NCBI GenBank assembly: GCA_963989385.1
Contig: OZ022501.1
Location: 85,916,979 to 85,980,978, forward strand
Direction of reading: 5' to 3'
From: Ctena decussata
Lineage: Eukaryota; Mollusca; Bivalvia; Lucinida; Lucinidae
DNA length: 64,000 nucleotides
Part shown: positions 32,403 through 42,760 of the stretch, piece after piece
Numbering within the stretch: position 1 is the stretch's first letter
Layout: each line of letters opens with the position of its first letter
The notes under the pieces: generated by a model
The model's database searches: none
Seen by the model: the letters and a program-made list of their open reading frames with translations, nothing else
What the model was told of the DNA's origin: nothing
Program-made: the position numbers and the translations under genes

Positions 32403-33738
32403 ATATTCTGTCCATCTGCTGAGAATCTCTTGTTCTTCTGCAAGGCTTTTCCCAGACCTGTCCTGGATAGTTGTGGATCTACCCTGTTTCTCTGAAGTTA
32501 GATCATTCAGCATCTGGTATGCTCTCTTGCTGTTGTTTTTGTTCAAGCAAGTTTCGATCTCCTCGCACTGAATACCTATCCAGTCCTCCCTAGCTTTCTT
32601 CATTGCCTTCTGAATCCTCTTGTTTGCTTCCCTGTACTCTTTTGCTCCTCCTGCTTCATACCGCTTCTTCAAGTTTCTCCTCTCATCACAGAGGTCGAGA
32701 ACATCTCTGGTGACCCAGGGCTTTTTCCTGCAACGTTCCTTCCCAAGTATCTCACTGGCTGCATCAGTCACTACCGTATTGTAGGTGTTAATCATGGTAT
32801 CTATGTCCATGTCATCATCCCTCAGACCGATGAGTGGTGCGAATTTCCCACCTATTGTTGCTTGAAAAGTGCATGCCACATCTGGGTCCCTTAGCTGCCC
32901 AAGATCAAACATCAGTTTTGGCTGGGATGGCTTTCTAGCCTTCTTCAGACGAACTAGGAAGGTCATCATCACCAGGTCGTGGTCACTTCATATGTCTGCT
33001 CCAGGAAAGCTCCTTGTCCTATGGATGTTAATTCCTGATCGGAAGCGCTTCCTCACCAAGATGAAATCAGTCTGATTGTGGTTTTTCCCATCTGGGCTGT
33101 GCCATGTCCATTTTCTTGATGGTTTGTGAGGACCAAGGGTGTTTGTCAGTATTGCAAACTCTAGAAGTCTGAGACCTCTGTCATTTGTCGGGTCCAAAAA
33201 TGTTTTCCCAGTCTGCCTGTGCATCCTTCCCAGCTTTAGCATTCCAGTCCCCTTGTACAACCATGACAACCAGAATGTCCTTCTTAGGTGTTTGGTCTAT
33301 GATTTCCTGGAGTTTCTGGTAGAAGAGTTCGACCGCATTGTCGTCATGGCAAGATGTTGCTGCATAAACCTGTATGATGGTAATGTTGAAAGGGGCTGCT
33401 CTCAGGCAGATTGAAGGCAGTCTGCTGGAGACTGGTTGACATCCCAAGACAGCACTCACCATGTCCTTATGCACATGAAATCCTACCCCATACTCATGTT
33501 TGTCCTATTCTCCACTGAAATAAACCTTATGTCTGTCATCTGTTGACATCTAACCAAAGTTTTTCCAGCTCATCTCACAGAGCCCCAGTATGTTCCAGTG
33601 GTACCTGTCCATTGCATGAGTCAGCTCTTCAAGTTTCCCAGCTGGCCTCAGAGTCCTCACGTTCCAGGTTCCAACTAAGATGTTCTCCCTACCTCTGATT
33701 TTCTTGATCCTTGTTACACTAGTTGCATACGAAACCAA
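32403..33738 (-). pseudogene. LINE APE-type endonuclease, minus strand
   Basis: Read from 33738 leftward. N-terminal signature ENILVGTWNVRTLRPAGKLE and WNILGLCEMSWKNFG; then GFHVHKDMVSAVLGCQPVSS; FNITIIQVYAATSCHDD; ILVVMVVQGDWNAKAGKDAQ (the GDWNA motif, with a small internal insertion); NTLGPHKPSRKWTWHSPDGK; QTDFILVRKRFRSG; SDHDLVMMTF; then a charged linker up to EEQEILSRWTEYC. The frame is broken by stops and shifts at about 33475-33549, 33180-33270 and by an in-frame TGA just before SDHD (32988-32990). Tyr/Asp/His residues of the APE fold are visible, but the protein cannot be made intact. Confidence 0.88.
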
Positions 33739-33747
33739 TTTGGAGAG

Positions 33748-34170
33748 ATAACAACATATCTCTTGGATTAAAGGTGAAATTTATGCGTTCCCTTGTCATT
33801 TCCATAGTCCGTATACCTGTGAATCGTTGACCTTGACAGCAGAGTTAGAGAAAGAGAACGCAGGCCTTTGAGATGAGATACTATCGAAGGTTACTGAACA
33901 TTACGTACAAGGACCATATAACCAATGAGGAGGTTCGCAGAGTGATCCAATCAGCCATTGGAGAATATGTGGAACTCCTGACGCTGGTCAAGAAATTGAA
34001 ACTAAGGCGGTTTGGCCACGTCTCAAGGTCTTCTGGTTTAGCAAAGGCGATTCCACAGGGTACGGTGAAAGGAAAAAGAAGAGGTAGACAGAAGAAAAGG
34101 TGGGAACACAATATTTAAGAGTGGACAGGGATGGATTTTGCCAGCTCAACTAGGGCAGCTGAAAACAGGA
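33748..34170 (+). pseudogene. LINE reverse transcriptase C-terminal end, plus strand
   Basis: Begins (R)DNNISLGLKVKFMRSLVIS at the junction, then FEMRYYRRLLNITYKDHITN, EEVRRVIQSAIGEYVELLTL, KKLKLRRFGHVSRSSGLAKA and GKRRGRQKKRWEHNI; a TAA at 34117 replaces the usual continuation, which is still readable as EWTGMDFASSTRAAENRTK. It is the conserved tail of the same LINE family as 34770-36490 and 57370-57690. No catalytic motif is included. Confidence 0.85.
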
Positions 34171-34238
34171 CAAAGTGAAAAGGGATTTGTTTCGAAATCA
34201 TCTGTGGTGCCCCAACGACCTAGTAGGTTACGGGATAG

Positions 34239-34410
34239 CATAGAAAAAATACCATAGAAGGGCATGGCGGCCATGTTGGTCATTTGACCCTAATCATTTG
34301 AACAAACTTTCGTCTCTTCAAACCCTGGAGGATGTTGACGGACGACGACGACACCAGACAGAGCCTGCCTATCCTATACGCTTCCCAGGAGACTTCGGCT
34401 CCGGTGAACT
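34239..34410 (-). mobile_element. Modular element fragment, continuation after LINE
   Basis: Minus-strand match to the 5' side of the 5226-7073 element (GGCGGCCATGTTGGTCATTTGACC) and the GACGGACGACGACGACACC leader (complement). It completes the fragment at 32100-32399. Confidence 0.55.
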
Positions 34411-34769
34411 CATCCATGGTGTACATATTATGAGCACATCATGGAGAATTTTAAATATTTTTTGTCTGCTAGATATCTGCTATCGATGTGGTGAAAACCT
34501 CCAGCTGTCAATAGCATCGACGTCGATCGCGACATCTGTAGGCCTATCAAGAACAGATTGCCGTCGCGCAAAAATGTACCTTAAGCCATGTGAGTACTAT
34601 AACTCGTCAAATCCGCTCGCTCTAATCATTTATCACTTCATTTGATTTGATATTTCTCACAATTCGTAGATGTGAAAAGGGAAGGATCTGTCAGGCAGGG
34701 TTGATGCGTGGCATTGTATCCAGAACTAGACTGGGAATGCCTCATAGAAGAACAGATGGAAAAAATACA
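34411..34769. other. Boundary stretch, no gene
   Basis: Nothing definite. The 115-codon plus-strand frame at 34298-34645 crosses the repeat boundary and has no motif. Confidence 0.3.
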
Positions 34770-35524
34770 GTCATGAGAAGAAGAGCTACATCCAATTCTT
34801 CCTTCAAATTGCAGTAGCAGCATTATAAAAGGGAACGTCCGCAGGAGTATATGATATATCGGTAGAGCTCGTTCACGCAAGAGGAAACACGATGGTTAAT
34901 TTGTTAACAGATGCCTTTATAAGATCTGGAGAACAAGAGTATGGCCAACCCTATGGACTCGGCCGCTTTTGTTCTGGAGCTCTTAAAAAGGACAGTCTTC
35001 AACACTGCCAGAATTACAGAACCATCCCCCTCAATAGCGATGCCGAAAGTCATGTTCAACGGGTTAAACCAAGCGGAAAGATAATAGGCAAAGTAATGGC
35101 TGAGTTGTGAACAGAACTTCATCCTCAGTATCTCTATAAGAAGTATCTTCAACTACAGCAAAATCAGTGCCAGGTCTTCATAGATTATATACATTGAACT
35201 CAGCTAGGCTATGACATCCGGATTTTGGGTCACCTAACCAATGCAGCAGTACAATTTCTACAATATGAGCTTCAATCTAATTCATGCACCTAGCAAATCT
35301 TTGACATGGCTACAAGGACATCCATATCCGGATGCATGACCGCCCGACAGAATAAGCTAGAACAACAGTTGGGGATAGGGAAGGATGCCTGCTCTCATCA
35401 CCTACTTCAACATCTTTCTTGAAAGGATCATTCTACTGATATAAAAGAATATAATGAAAAGTTTCGTATATGCGGTTTTCGATGATATTGATGCTCTTAC
35501 TGAGGAGGTGCAGGAACAACACTC

Positions 35525-35582
35525 CCAAGTAGAAAGTCTGAACAAGCCAGCACAAGTAGAAAGTCTGAACAAGCCAGCGCAA
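35525..35582. repeat. Short tandem duplication
   Basis: AAGTAGAAAGTCTGAACAAG-CCAGCxCA occurs twice in a row inside the LINE remnant, a local 27-bp duplication. Confidence 0.8.
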
Positions 35583-35872
35583 GATATGAACTGGCGATAA
35601 GTGCTGAGAAGACCAAACTGAAGACAGACAGCACCAAAGGCATCCAAAAGCGGATCGACGGACAGAAACTAGGAACGGTGACAAGTTTCAAGTCGACTCA
35701 AACTGAGATTATCTCAGGGATATCGACCAAAAGCCACTGCAGCCTTAACAAAGCTGAAACCAGTTCGAGAGGTAACAACATATCTCTTTGATCGAGAGTG
35801 CTACTGATGCGTTGCCTTGTAATATCCATCTGAAAAGTGGATCTTGACATCACTGTCTGATAAAAGAGTCCA

Positions 35873-36095
35873 GGGGCCGTATTCATAAAACGACTTAAGT
35901 GGTTGCTATGCTGTTGCTAAGGCTAAATTTCTTTGAAGGAAATTCCCTACAATTATGCAATTTGCTCTGGAGGAACAGTCTTACAAAGACTGTTCCTCCA
36001 GAACAATTTTCATAGTTGTAGGGAATCTCCTTTATAGATATTTAGCCTTAGCAACCGCATAGCAACGACTTAAGTGGCTTTATGAATACGGTCCC
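35873..36095. mobile_element. MITE family B, copy 1 (inside LINE)
   Basis: Inverted ends GGGGCCGTATTCATAAAACG / TTTATGAATACGGTCCC. Whole element is a palindrome with central GGAGGAACAGTCTT-acaa-AGACTGTTCCTCC. Interior words TTGCTAAGGCTAAATTTCTT and GAAATTCCCTACAA pair with their complements. It interrupts the LINE between DITV-type and GVMLQ-type remnants. CAG occurs just outside both ends. Confidence 0.88.
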
Positions 36096-36525
36096 AGGCC
36101 TTTGGGGTGTGATGCTGCAGGATGTAACTGAACATCCTGTACAAATACCTTGTAACTAGTAACTAATGATGATGCTCGCCGCCTTTTGGGAACATGATGA
36201 ATGCCCAACCATAGTCACATACTGAGGAAACGGCAACTTAGGTGGTACATGTATGGTCACATCTCAAAGTCGCCTGTCTCAGCAAAACAATCCTATAGGG
36301 TCCTGTGAAAAGAAATAAAAGAAGACAAGGCAGATAGAAGAGGTGGAAAGACAGCAGAGTTAAAGAATGGACAGAGATACACTTTGCCAACAAAACAATG
36401 ACAGCTGAAAACAGGATTAGGTGGAGAATGACGGTTGCAAAGTATTCTTTGGTGTACCCAGTGACCTTGAAATATTATGGGATAGACCTGCCTTGACTAG
36501 ATTAGTATTTAGTATAAAGCAATTG

Positions 36526-36798
36526 ATGGATTGATTGATTTGATGCCTAACGTCCACGATAAACAGCTATGGTCTTGTCGGGACGGTCAGTTAACCTAAC
36601 CACACTTTTCCTAGGCAGGCTTAGACCTCCTAAGCGGTTAATCAGTACTAAGTGCACATATTTTCCCCAGTAACTGACAACTGCCCTTCTTGAATCAGCG
36701 GAAGGAGAAACGAACGTATGTGGCCAGACCGGGTTTCGAACCCAGGACCTATGACTTATGAGTCAGGTGCCCTACCGATTGCGCTACGCGGCCCGGCT
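36526..36798 (-). mobile_element. Met-tRNA-like SINE, copy 4
   Basis: Reverse-strand copy. Head at the right: GGGCCGCGTAGCGCAATCGG (complement), anticodon arm GACTCATAAGTC, B box GGGTTCGAAACCCGG. Body includes AGAAGGGCAGTTGTCAGTTA and CCGCTTAGGAGGTC; tail is (ATTG)n at left. Target duplication unresolved (TAGTA-rich words on both sides). Confidence 0.85.
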
Positions 36799-37194
36799 AG
36801 TACATGTATAAAGTAAGTTATGAGCTTACCTTCAAGGTGCTCACGGTCTAACTACTTCTGACCCTACTCTCTTACAAAGTTCAACTGTTCTGACGAATTG
36901 CCACATAAATTTTATTGTTTCCCATTTATTTTAATTTTCGGAACATAATTAATTATAGCACAGGAGTACAGGTGTCTCAGCATGATGAATTTTGACAAAT
37001 TACAAAGTTTGTTGAATATCACGGCGAGAAACACACCAATGTCGCTAGTAGAAAGAAAAATAAACTCTGCAGTAACTAGAAAATTGTGTCTGTAAGACAC
37101 TAATGATGCCCCCGTGCAGCGCCTGTCACAGGACATGTGTACATCCCTAAAGCACCTTTCAAGCACAAATGCTATTTACAAAGAATCCACTGAA
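36799..37194. other. No gene seen
   Basis: The minus-strand frame at 36912-37166 has no motif. Confidence 0.3.
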
Positions 37195-38209
37195 AACATA
37201 ACACAAACTTTATACCATACAGTGCAAAATGCAGCCCAAAATGACTAAGTTTAAAATGCCATAATTCCTTCAGAATTATTTTTCCTATCAAAACCAACAT
37301 GCACATCTTCACTATGTACACAACAAGTCTCCAATGTCTGAAAAACAGCCAATGAAAATTGTGGGAGGAGTTGATTACACAAAGTACTTACCCTACAATG
37401 CAAACATATGCCTAAAATGACTAAGTTCAAAAGGCTATAATTCTGTCAAAATTAATTCTAGCTCCAACAAAAACCCACATGCACATTTCCAATATATCCA
37501 TAACATGTATGCAAAGTTTGGAAAAGATCGATTGAAAACTGAGGGAGGAGCTGATTACACAAACCCCACACCCTACAAATGTAAAAAATTGCCTAAAATG
37601 ACTAAGTTCAAAAGACCGTTTTTCTGTCAAAATCAATTCTAGTTCCAACAAAAAACCCACATGCATATTTTCAATATGTCCACAACAGGTATGCAAGGTT
37701 TGAAAAAGATCCATTGAAAAATTTGGGAGAAGTTGATTACACAAACTACATACCCTACAATGCAAAAATTTGCCTAAAATGACTAAGTTCAAAAGGCCGT
37801 AATTCTGTGAAAATTAATTCTAGCTCCAACAAAAACCCATATGCACATTTTCAATATGTCCACAACATGTATGCAAGGTTTAAAAAAGATCCATTGAAAA
37901 CTGTGGGAGGAGTTGATTACACAAACTCCATACCCTACAATGCAAAAATTGGCCTAAAATGACTAAGTTCAAAATGTCGTAATTCTGTCAAAATTAATTT
38001 TAGCTCCAACAAAACCCACATGCACACCTTCAATATGTCCACAACATGTATGCGAAGTTTGAAAAAGATCCACTGAAAACTGTGGGAGGTTTTGATTACA
38101 CAAACTCTATACCGTAAAGTGTGACGAACGGACGGACAGACTGACGGACGGTCGGACGGACAGACAGGAGCAAATCTTAATGCCCTCTGACTATCGTCAC
38201 GGGGGCATA
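37195..38209 (-). mobile_element. Modular family G, copy 2
   Basis: Five direct modules with a regular ~180-bp period (AAAATGACTAAGTTCAAAAG at about 37228, 37412, 37592, 37772, 37952). On the minus strand it begins TATGCCCCCGTGACGATAGT, GCATTAAGATTTGCTCCTGT and a (GTCC)n leader, then modules with TCCCACAGTTTTCAATGGAT and AATATGTCCAC (complement). Open frames of 116-121 codons are read-through of modules. Same family as 18598-18798 plus 21352-21900. Confidence 0.8.
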
Positions 38210-38348
38210 AAAAACAATCAAACGACAGGAGTAACTGGAGAAACAGCAACATATGTGTATGGCTACACCTCCGCGTTTTACCCATTTTTACGAAGGGACA
38301 TAACTATTTAGACTTCGGGTTTGCTCCCCTGGACGGCGTAGTCCTTCC
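38210..38348. other. Unassigned spacer
   Basis: Nothing recognised. Confidence 0.3.
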
Positions 38349-38480
38349 AAAATGGGGTCTACTCTATAAAGAATTTGCTCCTAGTGGAAAAATTCTTTCT
38401 TTTAAGAGTTGGCCTCTATTGCAAATGGCAGCAAAGAAAGAAAGAAAGAAAAGAGCACAGTTGCGTCCTCTGGAAGTCTT
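38349..38480. repeat. Hairpin repeat family D, copy 2
   Basis: AATGGGGTCTACTCT, AAAGAATTTGCTCC-tagtggaa-AAATTCTTTCTTTTAAGAG, GTTGGCCTCTATTGCAAATGG, then (AAAG)n and AGTTGCGTCCTCTGGAAG. The same order of words as in 3549-3690. Confidence 0.6.
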
Positions 38481-38496
38481 CCAAAACACCTTAAGC

Positions 38497-38563
38497 TGGT
38501 TTGAATCCAAGACCTCTGCCTAATAAGCCTGGAATATTAACCACTCTGTAAACATGACCGGAC
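38497..38563 (-). repeat. tRNA-like SINE head fragment
   Basis: On the minus strand: A-box-like CAGAGTGGTTAATATTCCAG, then TTATTAGGCAGAGG and B-box-like GGATTCAAACC. Distance fits a tRNA-like fold with a longer arm. The body does not continue clearly. Confidence 0.4.
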
Positions 38564-38639
38564 CTTGATATTCTAAAACAAAAAGTGCTAAGAAATCGAT
38601 CCCCCACCCCATCCCACACTTTTCCATGGTTAGATGCAA

Positions 38640-38800
38640 ACCAACCGGTGTTACATGTATGCACACCTACACTATCAGGGAAGGATAAGGCAGCAAAAAA
38701 GAGGGGTTCATATGCTGTGCCTAAAGTACAGCTGGCCTCCAAACCCCTCTGCCCCTACGGCTACTGGGCTATGGGAAACCTTTACTTTTTTACTGACAGT
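38640..38800 (+). repeat. Ser/Leu-type SINE 3' fragment
   Basis: CAGGGAAGGATAAG, GGCCTCCAAACCCCTCTGCC, CTACTGGGCTATGGGAAACC, TTTACTTTTT. Matches the 3' half of the SINE at 1799-2068; head missing. Confidence 0.6.
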
Positions 38801-39077
38801 GGCTCAAGGTGCCCAATAGGGCTGTATGCCATTATAAGATCCATTTGTCAAGCCAGAGATATATTTAATGTACAAGACAGTTGGAGCGGCTCCTCACTCA
38901 GCTGAAATGGTGTCAATACAATAGCCATTTATTGAAGATCAGTTGTTTTACAGATGTTATACATCATATGACACTTATGCCGGAAAATAGTTTGACCTTT
39001 GAACAGACAAAAAAGCAAGAAAAAAGAAGTTCAAACAGGTACAAAACTCTGACATAAGATTGCGAGGGAAGATAATT
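38801..39077. other. No feature seen
   Basis: AT-rich, no motif. Confidence 0.3.
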
Positions 39078-39313
39078 GAGCCGCGACACGAGAAAACCAA
39101 CAAAGTAGTTGTGCGCCCAGCGCAGACTCAAATCAACCTGAGCATCCGCCCAGTGTAATCAGACTCTTTGCTAAGTGCTTAAAGGGTAGCTAAGGATCTT
39201 AGCTATCTCCATCCGGACAGCGAAGACTCTGATCAGACTGGGCGGGTGCCCAGGCTTAGCTGAGTCTGCGCTGGGCGCACAACCACTTTGTTGGTTTTCT
39301 CATGTCGTGGCTC
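39078..39313. mobile_element. MITE family A, copy 4
   Basis: Ends GAGCCGCGACACGAGAAAAC / GTTTTCTCATGTCGTGGCTC. Flanks AATT and TTAT, a decayed or absent 4-bp duplication; several mismatches inside, so older than the other copies. Confidence 0.85.
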
Positions 39314-39611
39314 TTATTAAAGACGAATTTGAATGTAAACTGGCCATGTCAGCTGAAAACATGAAATCATGTGTTGTAGTACTCTGTTGGGCATAGTGTG
39401 AAGTAAAGTCCTATGGACCATGCATGCAGGAAAACTGCGAGCTGAAGACAGATAAAATAAAAAAAATAGAAAAGGTAAAACAAAATCATATTGAAAAAAA
39501 AGATAAATGAATAAAATGAAGAAACAAAATGAAATACAATAAAAAATAAATAAACAGACAGACATAAAATGCTACATGTAGCTAATAAATGTAATGAAAC
39601 ATTAATGGCAA
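39314..39611. other. No gene seen
   Basis: A-rich DNA with AAATAAATAAA-type runs; the minus-strand frame there is poly-Phe/Leu low complexity. Confidence 0.35.
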
Positions 39612-40597
39612 ATATTTACACTTACCACTGACTCCCCATAGGTAAGCCTTTTAGAGCAACTACACTAGCTTCATACACCGATGAACGCCAGTTGATCATT
39701 TGGTGTTGTCGTCAAGCGACGTCAAATGTAAACAAACGTCTTGATTTGCCCATGTAGCGTTCGACTGACGCAACGTCCTGGCGACGGCTGTTTAACGTAA
39801 TGGCCAAACACGTCGTTACGAACTTTTCTTCAACCCATATTCTGCATGTTTCACACTAAATTACCGCAAAAACGGCACAGAAATGTCTAAGAATAAAGTG
39901 TAAATATAAGAATAAAAACTTGATTTTTCAGCGTTCATCTTGTGAAGAAGCCAGTGGTCGTCGCTAAAATTCTGCAAGAAGCGCTTTGCGCTTCATGGAA
40001 TTTTAGCTCCGCACACTGACTTCATCACACGATGAACGCTGAAAAATCAAATTTCAATTCTTAACTAAATCTGACATTTGCATGTGAGTAGGACTTCACG
40101 AAAACGGGGTTCCTAGATATAAATCGATCAATAAATTACTCGCAACCTGTGTATGTAAAATTTGTTTAATATGAATAATTGAGTAAGCTTAAGTTGTTGA
40201 AGCCTGAGAATGAATAGCCAAAATATAGCAATGCTATTCGGCTTACATATAGATTTATTGGGTAAAAACTTCAGGGCCCAGTTGTTCAAAACATCGTTAG
40301 CTGAAACGAAAACATTAGTCAAGGATATGTGAATACTTACCCACAAAATCAATTGCGGTAAAACTTTTTGCTGAAAATTTTTAGAAGCGTTCGCACTGCC
40401 AAATCTCTTCACATTTTCGGCCAATTTGCATGCGATATAATTGAAATTTGAACGTCTCGTTAACTAGCGACATCATTTAAGAATTGAAATTTGTTTTTTC
40501 AGCATTCAACGTCACATGATCAATTGTCTTTCATCGGTGTATGAAGCCATTTGCTCTAAAAGGTTTACCTATGGGAAGTCAGCGGCAAGTTTAAACA
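39612..40597. mobile_element. Nested palindromic DNA element (~985 bp)
   Basis: Outer inverted repeats of about 80 bp: CCCATAGGTAAGCCTTTTAG, CTTCATACACCGATGAACGC on the left, complements of TTCATCGGTGTATGAAG and AAAAGGTTTACCTATGGG on the right. A second inverted repeat is nested near the middle (39917-40059): TTGATTTTTCAGCGTTCATC ... GATGAACGCTGAAAAATCAA, itself centred on a smaller hairpin around GAAGCGC-tttg-CGCTTC. No transposase; target duplication not resolved. Confidence 0.7.
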
Positions 40598-40813
40598 TTA
40601 GCTTTTAACAAGCCGGGCCCAGTGTTGCAAAACATAAAATGACGACATTCTCACAATTGTTTTTAAGTGGCCATTCCGAAATTTCGAAATGGCCAGTCAG
40701 GAGATTTGGTTTGGACACTCTCAAGAGCTCCGTGATAACTTCACCAATTCTTACAGTTTATAGCAAAAAAGGTGGAAAAATGCTTCTCGTGCATGTTAGT
40801 CGAATATCCTTGT

Positions 40814-41161
40814 TTTATCATATGACGTCGCATCTGAGAGTGTAATAAAGCCATGCATTAAAAACGATAATCCACTAGTGGATTAAATATGCAAATTACG
40901 TCGTGACGTTATACGTTGACGTCCATTAAAACGTCGCGTTTTCTAATGGCGAAATCGTGACGTTTTCGTGCAAATTTTGCTAAAAATGCGATTTTAGTGT
41001 CATATGATAAATAGAATCTTGCATTCGTGCTCCTGTATTATTGAATTTATTAAACTCGTTGGGGAAAACCGATAAGATGCTCAGCAAAGCCTCGCATCTT
41101 ATCTTTCCCCCCACTCGTTTAATAAATTCAATAATACATGAGCACTCATGTAAGATCCTCT
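40814..41161 (-). mobile_element. MITE family C, copy 2
   Basis: Reverse copy of 9862-10176: TTTATCATATGACGTCGCAT at left, GTAAGATCCTCT at right, same TTTAATAAATTCAATAATAC palindrome. It carries about 35 extra bases around AAAACGTCGCGTTTTCTAAT. Confidence 0.8.
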
Positions 41162-41224
41162 ATATATTTTGGTTGGTTGGAAGAAAGTCACTGCAGATGC
41201 TCGTTTTTTTTTTTTTTCATTTTC

Positions 41225-41420
41225 ATGTGGTATAGATAGATGGATGACTTGCGATTTTACAACCTTTTTAGCAGTTCGTTAGTATTATCAGAGCGATGGG
41301 AGGGTGATGATGAAAGGCTTATGCAATGGAATTCCGTTTACGGTTGGAAAGATGTCCGCCTCCAGGGGGTCTCGAACCCAGGACCGCTAGATCAGCAGGC
41401 CAGCGTTTTACATATACATG
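41225..41420 (-). mobile_element. tRNA-derived SINE family with CCCCGG head, copy 1
   Basis: Minus strand: GCTGGCCTGCTGATCTAGCG and B box GGTTCGAGACCCCC, preceded by a lost A box. The body (GATGACTTGCGATTTTA, GGTGATGATGAAAGG) matches 51010-51240. The 3' half of the tRNA-like region is best kept here, the 5' half at 51168-51226. Confidence 0.6.
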
Positions 41421-42091
41421 TATACTCCTTTTTTCGGGTGGTAATTGAATTGCGCGTTTACCAAGTGAATAGGAAACCAACTCATAATATTACACCTACT
41501 TGCAAAAAGATCTGTAAAAATTGTGGGGTCAGAAAAAATACTAATGTGTGGTTATAACAAGGCTAAGGTCAATAAAGCGATGATGTATTTATCATGTTTA
41601 GGAAACTACATCTGTTCGGCTGACAACCTTACTATCTGACGAGCAAAAAAGAAATTGTTTGATCAGCTAGATATTGAAATCAGGCGAGACTACAGAGCAT
41701 ACCGTAACTAAAGTACAAAAGCCCGCGGACTTCGCGTGCGCGCGCAGTCTGGTCTGGGACTTTGCTGTTAGCGCAGATAATGCATGGAGACTTGAGACAG
41801 GGAAGGTTTTAAGCAGATTGAACAAATGCTCTGCCTTGTGTCAATAGTCGTTGCTCGCAAATATTCTATTATATGTTTATTGCTTCATAAAGGCTGAAGA
41901 TGGGAGCAACTTTATACGTACATGTGCATGTAGTGTGATCCGTTGGGCGAGATTATGTAGTACGATGAGTTTATTGTTTCACTGCATCATAAAGACATTC
42001 ACGCAAAAAAAAAAAAATAAATAAATAAAAAAGAAAAACTATCGGTCTGGCTTTGCATAAATACTTTTTTTTTACGAAGATCAAACACATT
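41421..42091. other. No gene seen
   Basis: Contains an A13 run with AAATAAATAAAT at 42005-42030. CGCAGTCTGGTCTGGGACTT at about 41740 recalls the core of family A. Confidence 0.35.
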
Positions 42092-42241
42092 GTACGGCAA
42101 GGGCCTATTGTGCTTGCAGTAGGTGCGGTTGGGGGTTGTTTGGACATTTTTCTAGCATCTTCTTTCTCCCTCTCTCTGGGAGATGGCCCGATATAGACTC
42201 AAATACTTTCTCAAAGGCCCGTTAAACCCAAACTAACTAAC
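42092..42241 (+). mobile_element. SINE-like family F, copy 2 (5'-truncated)
   Basis: GGCAAGGGCCTATTGTGCTT, GCAGTAGGTGCGGTTGGGGG, TC-rich block, GGGAGATGGCCCGATATAGA, CTCAAAGGCCCGTTAAACCC and (AACT)n tail. It lacks the GGGCGATGGTGC front of the 42938 copy. Confidence 0.65.
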
Positions 42242-42660
42242 TACCAATCACTTCTCGTTGAATGCACACACCATCAACATGACTGAAAATATGAATAGCA
42301 TTTGATGTGACAATGAATTTAATTTGGTGAATAGACGCATTTGATTTAATGATAATATCTTGCAAGTGTTTTGAGAATAGAACCATCAAATTTAATGCAA
42401 GCGAACTTTTCACCATACGAGAAAAAAAAAACCACAACCAAAAACAACAACAACAACAATAAAAAAAGAACATTTCTTTCTTACAAGATCATAAAAAATC
42501 ATTTTCAAAGTTTTCATATCGTAACCATCACAATAGGTTCCAATTGATAAACTTTGTGACTCCGACAACATTTATCAGAACGCGAAATTTTATTACCTCT
42601 AACGTTACCTGTTTCTACGGTCACCACATGATATTGCTTATTCTAATCTTTGTTGTTAAA
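42242..42660. other. No gene seen
   Basis: An (AAC)n patch at 42436-42455; no coding signal. Confidence 0.35.
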
Positions 42661-42663
42661 CAG

Positions 42664-42760
42664 GAGCCCCGGCAGCGCAGTGGGTTAAGCGCTGCCATGC
42701 TTATCTAGCGGTCCCGAGATCGAAACCCGGAGACGAACATCTTTTCAATTGTAAAACGAT
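42664..42760 (+). mobile_element. tRNA-derived SINE family with CCCCGG head, copy 2
   Basis: GCCCCGGCAGCGCAGTGGGT-TAAGCGCTGCC, ATCTAGCGGTCCCGAGATCG-AAACCCGG: A box, anticodon-arm-like part, B-box-like GATCGAAACCC. About 72 bases, so tRNA-sized, but the clover leaf is imperfect and it joins SINE-like DNA. I do not call it a functional tRNA gene. Confidence 0.55.

Larger units (their letters stand above)
32400..34238 (+). mobile_element. CFDP2-type LINE with inverted 5' part
   Basis: Two parts of one LINE in opposite orientation. The left part (32400 to about 33747) carries the endonuclease region on the minus strand with its N-terminal end at the junction. The right part (about 33748-34238) carries the C-terminal end on the plus strand. 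Most of the reverse transcriptase is absent at the junction. This arrangement, within a single 7-bp duplication CATAGAA, is what twin priming during LINE insertion produces. Family: APE-type endonuclease LINE of the sort annotated as 'craniofacial development protein 2-like' in bivalves (RTE/CR1 neighbourhood; clade not settled). Confidence 0.85.
34770..36490 (+). pseudogene. CFDP2-type LINE reverse transcriptase, heavily decayed
   Basis: Same LINE family, plus strand, many frame shifts and stops. Recognisable in order: EEELHPIL and a KGNVRRS-like region; the QHCQNYRTIPLNSD block (RT finger region) near 35010; VFIDYIH near 35180; VGVRQGCLLSP-like remnant near 35370; catalytic-box remnant VFDDIDALTEEVQEQ near 35473 (usual FADDIDAL, so Ala is replaced but both Asp remain); SAEKTKLKTDSTKG near 35602; GQKLGTVTSFKST; then, after a family B MITE (35873-36095), the C-terminal end with HISKSPVSAK-type and MDRDTLCQQNND remnants. 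Endonuclease part not found here. Probably a separate, older copy than the one just upstream. Confidence 0.8.

Noticed and set aside
33181..33414. Plus-strand frames in the LINE endonuclease region
   Set aside because: Antisense shadows of the minus-strand endonuclease.
37195..38209. CRISPR-like array of regular repeats
   Set aside because: Units are ~180 bp and similar throughout with no unique spacers; leader and dispersed copies show a transposable modular element in animal DNA.
42664..42740. Possible tRNA gene
   Set aside because: tRNA-sized with A and B boxes, but the stems are imperfect and related sequences at 41225 and 51005 show a dispersed SINE family.
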